A DNA stretch of 11,372 nt from positions 1 to 11,372 of the forward strand of contig JAIORT010000408.1 of NCBI GenBank assembly GCA_021107975.1, given 5' to 3'. The notes under the pieces were generated by a model that searched no databases, was not told the DNA's origin, and saw only the letters and a program-made list of their open reading frames with translations. Made by a program: the position numbers and the translations under genes. The stretch comes from Bacteroidales bacterium (lineage in GTDB: Bacteria; Bacteroidota; Bacteroidia; Bacteroidales; JAADJA01). This document shows, piece by piece, positions 1 to 7,086 of the stretch (position 1 is the stretch's first letter; each line of letters opens with the position of its first letter).

Positions 1-208
1 TTTAATAAAAAAATAATTAGTGTTATTGATTTCATTTTTTTGTTCTTTGTATACCATACAACTACGGGATAACCACCACCCTATGGCTCTTATTTCCACT
101 TTGGGCAGAGTTGCCTGCTAAATTAAACGGTTGTGTTTTAAAGAGATATAAGTTTTGGTTTTGTGCTGTCATGTTTTCAATTGTGTTTATACGTGGTTTA
201 GCCCCTTA

Positions 209-573
209 TTAATATTTATCAAATAGCATTCTCTCAAATTCCCAGGCTTGAATGTGTTGAATGCCATGATAATTTGAAAATTTAATATCATCCATACTAA
301 CAACAAACATCTCCTCATTGTCTTTGATTAACAGTAGATTGTTAAACTCTCTGTCGATTGTTTTTTGCGAGTCTAACAAATACGCTACTTGCACATAAAG
401 TTTTTAAAAGCCAAATCATTTAGGAAATATTTTCGTACACCGCTAAGTATCTGTTTTCCGCGTATGTTATACCTGTCCACTTCGTGAAGTATTAAAGTTT
501 GAAGCAAGTAAGAAACATAATTGGAGACAGTTTCATAGTTGGTTTTTTTATTTTGTTGAAAATATTTTCCATT
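209..573 (-). pseudogene. Remnant of a DUF4143-type AAA ATPase (C-terminal part, frameshifted, internally deleted)
   Basis: Read on the minus strand, two adjoining frames resemble consecutive parts of the Bacteroidota ATPase family with an AAA domain followed by DUF4143. The first open stretch (about 573 down to 385) contains YETVSNYVSYLL and YNIRGKQILSGVRKYF followed by LNDLAFKNF, typical of the middle of DUF4143. It ends at a TAG. The second stretch (about 403 down to 209) begins LYVQVAYLL and ends GIQHIQAWEF, typical of the family C-terminus. From memory of the family, roughly 50 residues normally separate these two blocks. They are missing here, the reading frame changes at about 395-420, and a TAA stands just ahead of the second block. 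The N-terminal half with the Walker A and B motifs is not visible; upstream of 573 the frame is closed by stops. The gene is therefore dead and heavily truncated. Family assignment rests on recognised motifs, not on a search. Confidence 0.75.
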
Positions 574-759
574 TTAGAACAGTTTCAATTATTCGCAAAT
601 ATAAATATTTTCAAGTTATTTAGGTCATAGAAAAAAATGTTATCATTCTCAGTATTAAGTAAACCATGATTCTTTAATTCTACATCATATTTTTCATTAT
701 TTCTTGTTAATTCATTTTTCGTGTGTAAGCTAAAAACAAATATGTTGCACTGCGCCTTT

Positions 760-784
760 GCGTAACCGTCACGGACGCTTACGC
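760..784 (-). terminator. Hairpin 42 nt after pdxJ, possible transcript end
   Basis: On the minus strand GCGTAA pairs with TTACGC. After one mismatch, CGTC pairs with GACG around a CGT loop. An outer GCCTT (814-818) and AAGGC (754-758) could extend the structure. A T-rich tract (TTTGTTTTT) appears only about 20 nt further on, so this is not a canonical intrinsic terminator. The locally GC-rich sequence stands out from the AT-rich surroundings. Confidence 0.3.
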
Positions 785-825
785 TAAAACTTCATCGGCA
801 GCGTGCGGAGTAAGGCAGCTATGTC

Positions 826-1542
826 TTAAACCTTCAGTTCTCTCAGATACAACTGAATTGCATTTTCCAAACCCAAATACAATGCATCCGAAATAAGTGC
901 ATGACCGATGGAAACCTCGAGCAAACCGGGGATGTTTTGAGCAAAATATTTTAAATTATTCAAATCCAGGTCGTGTCCGGCATTAATACCCAATCCTACC
1001 TCGCTAGCTACCTTTGCCGCTTCAATAAAGGGCTGAATAGCTTTTTCCTTATCAAAAGGATAATTTCTAGCATAGCTTTCGGTATATAGCTCAACCCTGT
1101 CGGTTCCGGTTTTTGAGGCATTTCTGATCATTTCATCATCCGTTTCAATAAAGACTGATGTCCTGATTCCTTTGTTTCTAAATTCGGAAACAACCTCTTT
1201 CAGGAAAGACTTATTGGTTATTGTATCCCAGCCGGCATTGGATGTCAAAACACCCGGAGGGTCAGGAACTAAGGTTACCTGGTTTGGTTTTACTTCCAAA
1301 ACCAGGTCAATGAAATTTTTAGACGGATAGCCTTCAATATTGAATTCGGTTGTTATTACCGGACTAATATCTCGTACATCCCGGTACCTGATATGCCTCT
1401 CGTCAGGGCGCGGATGGACAGTGATACCCTGTGCGCCGAATCTTTCGCAATCAATAGCCGCTTTCAACACATCAGGAATGTTTCCGCCCCTTGCGTTTCG
1501 CATTGTCGCTATTTTATTGATATTTACACTTAACCTTGTCAT
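826..1542 (-). CDS. pdxJ: Pyridoxine 5'-phosphate synthase PdxJ
   Basis: Cytosolic enzyme of the DXP-dependent vitamin B6 pathway. It condenses 1-deoxy-D-xylulose 5-phosphate with 3-amino-2-oxopropyl phosphate to give pyridoxine 5'-phosphate. The 238-residue product has the usual family length and is a single TIM barrel. Family signatures are visible in order: SVNINKIATMRNARGG at the N-terminus (residues 5-20), the HPRPDERHIR loop (43-52) holding the catalytic-region histidine H43, E70 in the EFNIEGYP stretch, the TDRVELYTE strand (147-155), GINAGHDL (185-192) with H190, and the phosphate-binding SIGHALI (211-217) near the C-terminus. No key residue appears to be missing. The ATG start is supported by the family N-terminus and by a -7 box match (TATTTTTG) 22 nt upstream. 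The gene is monocistronic, with a remnant pseudogene downstream and a divergent gene upstream. Confidence 0.97.
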   Translation of the reverse strand: MTRLSVNINKIATMRNARGGNIPDVLKAAIDCERFGAQGITVHPRPDERHIRYRDVRDISPVITTEFNIEGYPSKNFIDLVLEVKPNQVTLVPDPPGVLTSNAGWDTITNKSFLKEVVSEFRNKGIRTSVFIETDDEMIRNASKTGTDRVELYTESYARNYPFDKEKAIQPFIEAAKVASEVGLGINAGHDLDLNNLKYFAQNIPGLLEVSIGHALISDALYLGLENAIQLYLRELKV

Positions 1543-1564
1543 TTTTTATCGGGTTTTATTAAGA

Positions 1565-1572
1565 CAAAAATA
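1565..1572 (-). promoter_or_regulatory. Bacteroidota -7 box upstream of pdxJ
   Basis: Minus-strand TATTTTTG matches the TAnnTTTG consensus recognised by the Bacteroidota primary sigma factor. It lies 22 nt before the pdxJ ATG. No clear -33 TTTG was seen at the usual spacing. The implied leader is short. Confidence 0.55.
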
Positions 1573-1641
1573 GCAGATTAATTTAATATGGTTTTAGCCC
1601 GATTAATTCATAAATTTTTACATTATTTTCTTAAACGACTA

Positions 1642-1700
1642 AGTATTAGTAAGTTTTTGAGCTTACACACATTCTTCCCTAATCAAAAACAACTAATACT
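1642..1700. repeat. Inverted repeat A (15-bp stem with a small asymmetry)
   Basis: AGTATTAGT (1642-1650) pairs with ACTAATACT (1692-1700), nine perfect pairs. GTTTTT (1653-1658) pairs with AAAAAC (1685-1690), six more. Two unpaired A on the left face one A on the right. The loop is 26 nt (1659-1684). The stem is too long and too well matched to be trivial. It has no U-tract immediately after either arm and is far from either stop codon, so terminator function is not obvious. Confidence 0.65.
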
Positions 1701-1709
1701 ATGTCGGGG

Positions 1710-1761
1710 TTAACCTGCATAATTTAAACACTTTATAAAATAAATGAATAATGCAGGTTAG
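1710..1761. repeat. Inverted repeat B (TTAACCTGCAT / ATGCAGGTTAG)
   Basis: TAACCTGCAT (1711-1720) pairs perfectly with ATGCAGGTTA (1751-1760), and a T-G wobble at 1710/1761 extends it. The 30-nt AT-rich loop has no other feature. It begins 9 nt after inverted repeat A, so the two may be one element or one structured RNA. Terminal repeats of a small mobile element or a dyad operator are alternatives that the sequence alone cannot separate. Confidence 0.6.
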
Positions 1762-1930
1762 CTTAATGTTTTATTTTTTTGGAAATATCCAAAAAAATAT
1801 ATAAATTGCGTGCTTGTTATAAATACTTCTAATATAACATCGGTTGTTGTTTTAAAAAAATCAATTATTTATAAACATTTCATTGTTAATTAATATTATA
1901 AAATGTTTATATAAAAGGTTTTAGTGTAAC

Positions 1931-1938
1931 TAAATTTG
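1931..1938 (+). promoter_or_regulatory. Bacteroidota -7 box upstream of the SPOR gene
   Basis: TAAATTTG matches TAnnTTTG and lies 25 nt before the ATG at 1964. No clear -33 TTTG is present at normal spacing. No Shine-Dalgarno sequence precedes the start codon, as is common in this phylum. Confidence 0.5.
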
Positions 1939-1963
1939 TAAATTAGAAGTTTAAACAAAATAT

Positions 1964-3718
1964 ATGAAACCAACTAAAAGAAAAATTATCTTACCAATTC
2001 TGATTTTTGCAATATGTATTGTATATACAAATTCGCTTTTAAGCCAGACTTCTGCTGATTATCACTGGTACGTGAATGCTAACGGCGGAGCGACTCAGGC
2101 ATTTTGTGATGTACAGGAAAAGAATAATCACATCAGTAAATTAAAAAGCGAAACCGGTTTTGGCTATGGCGTCAGGTTTGGAAGATACATCAGCCCGCTG
2201 TTTACTGCCCATTTACAGTTCCTCAAGGCAAGCTTCAAGGGACAGAAAGAAAGCCATGATTTTAAGTTTAAATCTAATTTGATGGAATACGAGTTGGGCG
2301 CTACGGTTAACTTCAGCAACTTGTTTTTTGGAAAAAATCCTGACAGATTGTTTTATTTTTACGGAACAACCGGTTTTGGAATGATCTTTTTCAGAAGTGA
2401 AGCCGAGAATATTTCGACCGGCAACCTGGTTAATGACTTCGGCTATACAAAAGATGCAGAAAGAAAAAAAGATAACAGAGAATCGTCTTTTGTTATTCCG
2501 CTGGGTATAGGAGTTAATTTTAAACTTGCCGACGAGTGGCGTATTAACATGGAATCTGTTTTGCGATTTTCGGGCACGGATAAGATAGATGCAGTAGAAA
2601 GCGGTTCGCACAATGATGCATATTATTATACATCCCTGGGTATTTCTTATAATTTCGGCAAAAAGAAATCAAAAGAAATTATTGTAATTCCTCCTGAAAT
2701 TGTTGAAGTGCCTGAAGAATCCTTTACTGATGAATATGTAAACCTGATTTATAAAATTCCCCGTGATCTCAAATCTTATGATAAATTTGAAATGCGATGT
2801 GAAATTCATAAAGGGAGAATTGATGGGAAGGGGGAATTAACACAAATCTTACCGATTGGTTTCAATATTTTAGATACCGTTATTGGTAATGCCAGAATGG
2901 ATTTTAAAAATTATACTCTTAACCTGTATTGGGACGAATTACCCAAGGATTCTGTTTTTGAAGTCGCCTATACTGTTCAGTTGAACAGAATTTTTGGAAA
3001 TTTACCCCTAACCAGCATTTTATACTTAGATAAAACAAGTAAAGATTATAAGTTTAAAACAGTTGTTTTTATAGATAGAAGGCAGCCTGAAGATGAATTG
3101 GCAGTACAGGATACAGATGCTACCCAACAAAGTGAAGCGGAATTGGCGGCAAAGAAAATTGAATTCAGGGTACAGGTAAGAGCCAGATTTAATGCAGGTA
3201 TTCCGTTACAGAAACTTGCTAACAGGTATCATCTGAGAGAAGAAATTAAGGAAAATTACAATGGCAAGTGGTACAGGTACTCAATCGGTTCGTTCCAATC
3301 TTATGATGAAGCCAAAGATTACAGAACTAAAATCATTGGGGAACATGCTGTCAGAGATGCCTTTATCGTTGCATTTATGAATGGCAATCGTTTGGATTCA
3401 TTAAGTGAATTAAAAGAAATTGCACCTGAATTTTATCCGCAAAAAACCAAATTTATCGAAACAGGAACTATATACCGTGTACAGATACTGGCTTTATTGA
3501 AAAATAGTATTATGCCTGAAATACTTAAAGATATCTATAACATTGATGAGGAAGTCAATGAAGAAGTTTATAACAACTGGCGCAAATATACAGTCGGTAA
3601 GTTTACATCAAGAAAAAATGCAAAGAAAATACAGGAAGAAATGATTAATATAGGTATCATTGATGCATTTATAGTAGTTTATAAAAAAGGGGAAAGGATT
3701 TTTTATAACGGTCAATAG
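1964..3718 (+). CDS. Outer-membrane beta-barrel protein with two C-terminal SPOR domains
   Basis: A 584-residue envelope protein. Residues 1-28 form a signal peptide (KRK, then a hydrophobic core, ending LLSQ). Residues 33-232 alternate in the pattern of a small outer-membrane barrel, with a glycine/aromatic start (WYVNANGGATQ), FGYGVRFGRYISP, FYGTTGFGMIFF, and a closing SLGISYNFG strand. Residues 255-372 form a middle domain; the segment with HKGRIDGKGE and LYWDELPKDSVFEVAYTV resembles, from memory, a domain found in other Bacteroidota SPOR proteins. A linker rich in D, Q, E and A (373-397) leads to two SPOR repeats: about 399-473 (FRVQVRA ... WYRYSIGSFQSYDEA ... AFIVAFMNG) and 503-577 (YRVQILA ... 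WRKYTVGKFTSRKNA ... AFIVVYKKG). SPOR domains are known to bind glycan strands lacking stem peptides. The inferred role is an outer-membrane to peptidoglycan link at growth or division sites. It is divergent from pdxJ and convergent with rodA, and its stop codon lies in a heptamer repeat. Confidence 0.88.
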   Translation: MKPTKRKIILPILIFAICIVYTNSLLSQTSADYHWYVNANGGATQAFCDVQEKNNHISKLKSETGFGYGVRFGRYISPLFTAHLQFLKASFKGQKESHDFKFKSNLMEYELGATVNFSNLFFGKNPDRLFYFYGTTGFGMIFFRSEAENISTGNLVNDFGYTKDAERKKDNRESSFVIPLGIGVNFKLADEWRINMESVLRFSGTDKIDAVESGSHNDAYYYTSLGISYNFGKKKSKEIIVIPPEIVEVPEESFTDEYVNLIYKIPRDLKSYDKFEMRCEIHKGRIDGKGELTQILPIGFNILDTVIGNARMDFKNYTLNLYWDELPKDSVFEVAYTVQLNRIFGNLPLTSILYLDKTSKDYKFKTVVFIDRRQPEDELAVQDTDATQQSEAELAAKKIEFRVQVRARFNAGIPLQKLANRYHLREEIKENYNGKWYRYSIGSFQSYDEAKDYRTKIIGEHAVRDAFIVAFMNGNRLDSLSELKEIAPEFYPQKTKFIETGTIYRVQILALLKNSIMPEILKDIYNIDEEVNEEVYNNWRKYTVGKFTSRKNAKKIQEEMINIGIIDAFIVVYKKGERIFYNGQ

Positions 3719-3768
3719 TCCACAGTCTTCGGTCGCCAACCGACTGCCTATTGCCAACTGCCGACCGC
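3710..3768. repeat. Degenerate 7-nt-phased tandem repeat overlapping the SPOR gene stop
   Basis: The stretch divides into heptamers in phase: GGTCAAT, AGTCCAC, AGTCTTC, GGTCGCC, AACCGAC, TGCCTAT, TGCCAAC, TGCCGAC, then CGC. The last three full units share TGCC and the second and third share AGTC. The first unit supplies the last two codons (GGT CAA) and, with the next base, the TAG of the SPOR gene. Its base composition is richer in G and C than its flanks. Heptameric arrays of this kind are a recurrent intergenic element in Bacteroidota and are also known from cyanobacteria; this copy is short and degenerate. Confidence 0.6.
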
Positions 3769-3867
3769 AAATGGTTTATATCTATTTATAAAATGTCACA
3801 AACTTGTCCGTATGAAACGAAGCAAATCCGTATGGATGGATTTATCCCGTTTTTAGTATAATTTGCA

Positions 3868-5127
3868 TTAAAGCAACTCCAACCTGATTGAATCTAATTT
3901 AATAAAAATAAACAACAGGATTGTAAACCCCCAAAGAGATGAACCTCCATAAGAAATAAAAGGAAGAGGGATACCAATAATGGGGAATAATCCGATAGTC
4001 ATACCTATGTTTACGGCAAAATGGAAAAATAATATCGAAGCAACACAATACCCATAAATTCTGCTGAATTTCGATCGTTGTCGCTCTGCAAGGAAAATCA
4101 GCCTTATAAGCAATCCTACAAATAATATAATTAATGTAAAACTTCCGACATAGCCCCATTCTTCTCCAATAGTGCAAAAGATAAAATCGGTACTTTGTTC
4201 CGGTACAAAATCGAACTTGGTTTGTGTTCCCTTTAAAAATCCTTTACCTGTAAACCCGCCTGAGCCAATTGCAATTTTTGACTGATGAATATTATACCCC
4301 GCTCCCCTGATATCCTTTTCTTTTCCGATTAAAACATTGATACGTTTTTTTTGGTGAGGCTCAAGAACATTCTCAAAAGCATAGTTAACGCTGCAAATAT
4401 AAGCCGAAGCCATTATGAAAACTCCGATTATCCAGATAAGCTTTTTACGAATATCCCTGTTAAGTAAATAAATCATAACAGCAATAATTGCCAGAACTCC
4501 GATCAGGATAAATTTATTAATAAGCAATGCCAGGATAAATAATATGGCTACAACTACACCTATCATCAGAAGACTTCCCGACAGACCTTCCCTGAATAAA
4601 ACAAGGATCAAAGAAAAAAATACCAGCGCAGAGCCTGTGTCGTGCTGCAATAAAATCAATAAAGCAGGGAAAATGATGATGAAGGTAGAAACAAATTTTG
4701 TTTTAAATTTGCTCATGTCCACGTTAATAGTACTTAGGTACTTAGCCAGGGCTAAACATGTTGCAAATTTTGCAAATTCAGAAGGCTGCAACGAAAAACT
4801 CCATATTTGAAACCATGATCTTGAACCGGCAATTTCTTTCCCCACTAATAAAACGGCAACAAGCATCAGAATTACCAAAAAGTATATAATGTAAGAAAAT
4901 GTTGAAAAAAAATTTGCATCAACCATCATAATTATCAGTATAAGAATTACAGATGTACTTATCCAGATAAGCTGTTTGCCATAATTTTGGGTCAGGTCAA
5001 AAATGCTTCTATGCTCTTCATTATATACGGCAGCATAGATGTTGATCCATCCGATTAACACCAACAAAAAATAAAACAGGATTGTTATCCAGTCGATATT
5101 CTTATATATATTTGCCCTTATTCTCAA
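3868..5127 (-). CDS. rodA: Rod-shape-determining protein RodA, SEDS peptidoglycan glycosyltransferase
   Basis: Polytopic inner-membrane enzyme that polymerises lipid II into glycan strands during elongation, working with PBP2. The 419-residue product is mostly hydrophobic with roughly ten membrane segments. Family signatures: GSRSWF (101-106), QPSEFAK (114-120), HDTGSALVF (162-170), GYNIHQSKIAIGSGG (277-291), GKGFLKGTQ (294-302), QSTDFIF (311-317) and PLPFISYGGSS (388-398). D314 in STDFIF aligns with the catalytic Asp262 of E. coli RodA. The start is TTG at 5127: it gives the family-like N-terminus MRIRANIYKNIDW and overlaps the mrdA stop as TTGA, so the genes are translationally coupled. It is longer than E. 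coli RodA (370 residues), with extra sequence in the middle (about 195-260), as I recall for Bacteroidota members. No convincing intrinsic terminator follows it. Confidence 0.96.
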   Translation of the reverse strand: MRIRANIYKNIDWITILFYFLLVLIGWINIYAAVYNEEHRSIFDLTQNYGKQLIWISTSVILILIIMMVDANFFSTFSYIIYFLVILMLVAVLLVGKEIAGSRSWFQIWSFSLQPSEFAKFATCLALAKYLSTINVDMSKFKTKFVSTFIIIFPALLILLQHDTGSALVFFSLILVLFREGLSGSLLMIGVVVAILFILALLINKFILIGVLAIIAVMIYLLNRDIRKKLIWIIGVFIMASAYICSVNYAFENVLEPHQKKRINVLIGKEKDIRGAGYNIHQSKIAIGSGGFTGKGFLKGTQTKFDFVPEQSTDFIFCTIGEEWGYVGSFTLIILFVGLLIRLIFLAERQRSKFSRIYGYCVASILFFHFAVNIGMTIGLFPIIGIPLPFISYGGSSLWGFTILLFIFIKLDSIRLELL

Positions 5128-6941
5128 TTTCTTGAAATTAAATTACCTTCTAAAATACGCTTTTCGATATATGGACGAGAAATAGTATCATTCAGATATT
5201 TCTCAATTAATAATGAAGCAATAGGCGCTGCCCACGTAGAACCATAACCCGAATTCTCTACAATAACCGAAATAGCGATTTCCGAATCGTCTTTGGGTGC
5301 AAAAGCAATAAACATTGAATGGTCTTTTCCATGCGGATTCTGAACCGTTCCGGTTTTGCCGCAAATATGCACCCCTTCCAATTTTGCCCAGCGAGCTGTT
5401 CCGTGATCACCTTCAAATACATTCAGCATGGCTTCCTGTATTACTTTAAAATGTTTAGGGTCAATCGTAGTTTCTGTTTTTTCATTAAATTCTTTTATCC
5501 TGTTGCCTTTTGTGCCAATAGCAGTAACCAAATGCGGAGGATAATAAAATCCTTTGTTAGCAATAATTACCACTAAATTTGCCAATTGTAATGGAGTAAT
5601 AAGAATTTCACCCTGTCCGATAGCAAGTGAACGTATGGTAAGTGCATTCCAATGCCCTTCTCTGTATATCTTGTCATAACTCTCTGATGTCGGAATATTT
5701 CCATTCAATTCAAACGGTATGTCGGTGTTGAATTTACTTCCGAATCCTATACTTGTTACATGCTTTCGCCAGCTATTGAATGATTCCTTAATTGAATGAT
5801 ACTTCGGATTATTAATAATAGATTTGAAAACATTCCAAAAATACGGATTACATGATTGTTCAATACCCTCTTTTAATGCCAGTGGAGAAACATGATCATG
5901 GGTGCATCTTATTGGAGTAGTAGCAGGACCATAGCAGGAATAATAAGTTCCTTCCCGCAGCACTCCCTCCTGCAAACCTACCATAGCGTTCACTATTTTA
6001 AAGGTTGAGCCGGGCGGATAAGTTCCCATAATAGCCCTGTTCATTAAGGGTTTCAGGCTGTCATTCATTAAATTATTAAAATTTTTTCCACGAACCCTGC
6101 CAACTAATAAATTCGGATCGTAAACAGGACTTGTAATAAAAGCAAGAATTCCCCCTGTTTTCGGATCGATAGCTACAATACTGCCAATTTTATTTTGCAT
6201 TAATCTCTCACCGTAAGCCTGCAGATCGGCATCAAGTGATAAATAAAGGTTCTGTCCGGGTTCTGATAAAGTGTCGTACCTGCCGTTCCTGTAACTGCCC
6301 TGCTCTCGGTTATGTACGTCCACCATAACGATCTCTGTCCCCTTTTTCCCTCTCAGCTCTTTTTCATAAAATTTTTCAATCCCGCTTTTTCCTATATAAT
6401 CGCCCTGCCTGTAATAACGACTTTTCTCAATTTCTTTTTTATTAACCTCACCGATATATCCGAGTGTATGCGCCGCTATAGATATAGGATATTTTCTTAA
6501 TGATCTTAATTGAACATAAAACCCCGGAAATTTATAAAGTTTTTCTTGAATATATCCGTATTCTTCTTTTGATATCTGCGCCTGGAAAACAGTAGGTTTG
6601 TATATTGAGTATTTTTTGGCTTTGTGCATTTTAGCTTTAAAAGCAGAATCCGTAATATCTAATAACATACAAAACTCAACAGTATCTATTTGTTTAACTT
6701 GCCTCGGAATAACCATCAGGTCGTAAGCAGCTTCGTCGTAAACAAGTAATTCTTCGTTGCGGTCGTATATTAATCCGCGGTTCGGATAAATGGTGTTCTT
6801 CCTAAGAACATTACTTTCGGCAGACAGAATATAGCTTTCATCCAGCACTTGTATATACAAAAGCCTGATAAGAAAGATCACTCCAACAATAATAAATATT
6901 GCATTGATCACATATTTTCGATCCGACAGATTCCTTTTCAT
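5124..6941 (-). CDS. mrdA: Penicillin-binding protein 2 (elongation transpeptidase)
   Basis: Class B PBP that cross-links peptidoglycan in the periplasm during lateral wall growth, partner of RodA. The 605-residue product has one N-terminal membrane anchor (about 12-32), then the PBP dimerisation domain (about 46-220, including NRGLIYDRNEELL at 54-66 and GYIGEVN at 161-167), and then the transpeptidase domain. The three active-site motifs are intact: STFK with S312 and K315, SCN at 363-365, and KTGT starting at K529. AIGQGEILITPLQLAN (440-455) is also characteristic. It starts at ATG 6941 with a -7 box 17 nt upstream and a weak AAAGGA purine run. It is the first gene of the operon with rodA. 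The mreB, mreC and mreD genes that often precede this pair in Bacteroidota are not here; a nuclease gene on the same strand lies 145 bp upstream. Confidence 0.96.
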   Translation of the reverse strand: MKRNLSDRKYVINAIFIIVGVIFLIRLLYIQVLDESYILSAESNVLRKNTIYPNRGLIYDRNEELLVYDEAAYDLMVIPRQVKQIDTVEFCMLLDITDSAFKAKMHKAKKYSIYKPTVFQAQISKEEYGYIQEKLYKFPGFYVQLRSLRKYPISIAAHTLGYIGEVNKKEIEKSRYYRQGDYIGKSGIEKFYEKELRGKKGTEIVMVDVHNREQGSYRNGRYDTLSEPGQNLYLSLDADLQAYGERLMQNKIGSIVAIDPKTGGILAFITSPVYDPNLLVGRVRGKNFNNLMNDSLKPLMNRAIMGTYPPGSTFKIVNAMVGLQEGVLREGTYYSCYGPATTPIRCTHDHVSPLALKEGIEQSCNPYFWNVFKSIINNPKYHSIKESFNSWRKHVTSIGFGSKFNTDIPFELNGNIPTSESYDKIYREGHWNALTIRSLAIGQGEILITPLQLANLVVIIANKGFYYPPHLVTAIGTKGNRIKEFNEKTETTIDPKHFKVIQEAMLNVFEGDHGTARWAKLEGVHICGKTGTVQNPHGKDHSMFIAFAPKDDSEIAISVIVENSGYGSTWAAPIASLLIEKYLNDTISRPYIEKRILEGNLISRN

Positions 6942-6958
6942 CTATGCTATATCCTTTA

Positions 6959-6966
6959 CAAAGATA
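6959..6966 (-). promoter_or_regulatory. Bacteroidota -7 box for the mrdA-rodA operon
   Basis: Minus-strand TATCTTTG matches TAnnTTTG, 17 nt before the mrdA ATG. A TTTG occurs further upstream but only 14 nt away, shorter than the usual spacing of about 19 nt. This suggests that the operon has its own promoter and a very short leader. Confidence 0.5.
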
Positions 6967-7086
6967 AGATTTGAAAAATACAAAGTTAGAAAAAAATGAA
7001 AGATGGGAAATAAGGGGATAAGGGAATAGTCCTTTCTTTTTAAGAATTTACATTATTTAGCTTATATTTAACATCAGATAATTTTA

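Larger units (their letters stand above)
1543..1963. other. Divergent intergenic region between pdxJ and the SPOR gene
   Basis: This 421-bp AT-rich stretch holds no credible gene. It contains a -7 box for each flanking gene at its edges (1565-1572 minus, 1931-1938 plus) and two adjacent long inverted repeats (1642-1700 and 1710-1761), listed separately. The remainder, about 1762-1925, is very AT-rich with no structure that I can support. Confidence 0.7.

Noticed and set aside
110..205. Possible integron attC-like site (GCTAAA near 117 pairing with TTTAGC near 201)
   Set aside because: The end boxes do not fit RYYYAAC/GTTRRRY, only six plus three bases pair across an internal loop, and no cassette gene or integrase is nearby.
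590..757. Open minus-strand stretch with about 50 sense codons (contains KYDVELKNHGLLN)
   Set aside because: No ATG start, very AT-rich low-complexity content and no recognisable family. It may be part of the decayed zone but cannot be called a gene.
1340..1573. Plus-strand open frame antisense to the start of pdxJ
   Set aside because: Shadow of the conserved PdxJ N-terminus; its hydrophobic tail comes from AT-rich upstream sequence.
2213..2611. 132-codon open frame antisense to the SPOR gene
   Set aside because: It overlaps the barrel-coding part of a clearly real gene and looks like a codon-bias shadow.
3824..3843. Hairpin AAATCC/GGATTT after the end of rodA as a terminator
   Set aside because: Only six pairs with an 8-nt loop and no T-run on the relevant side.
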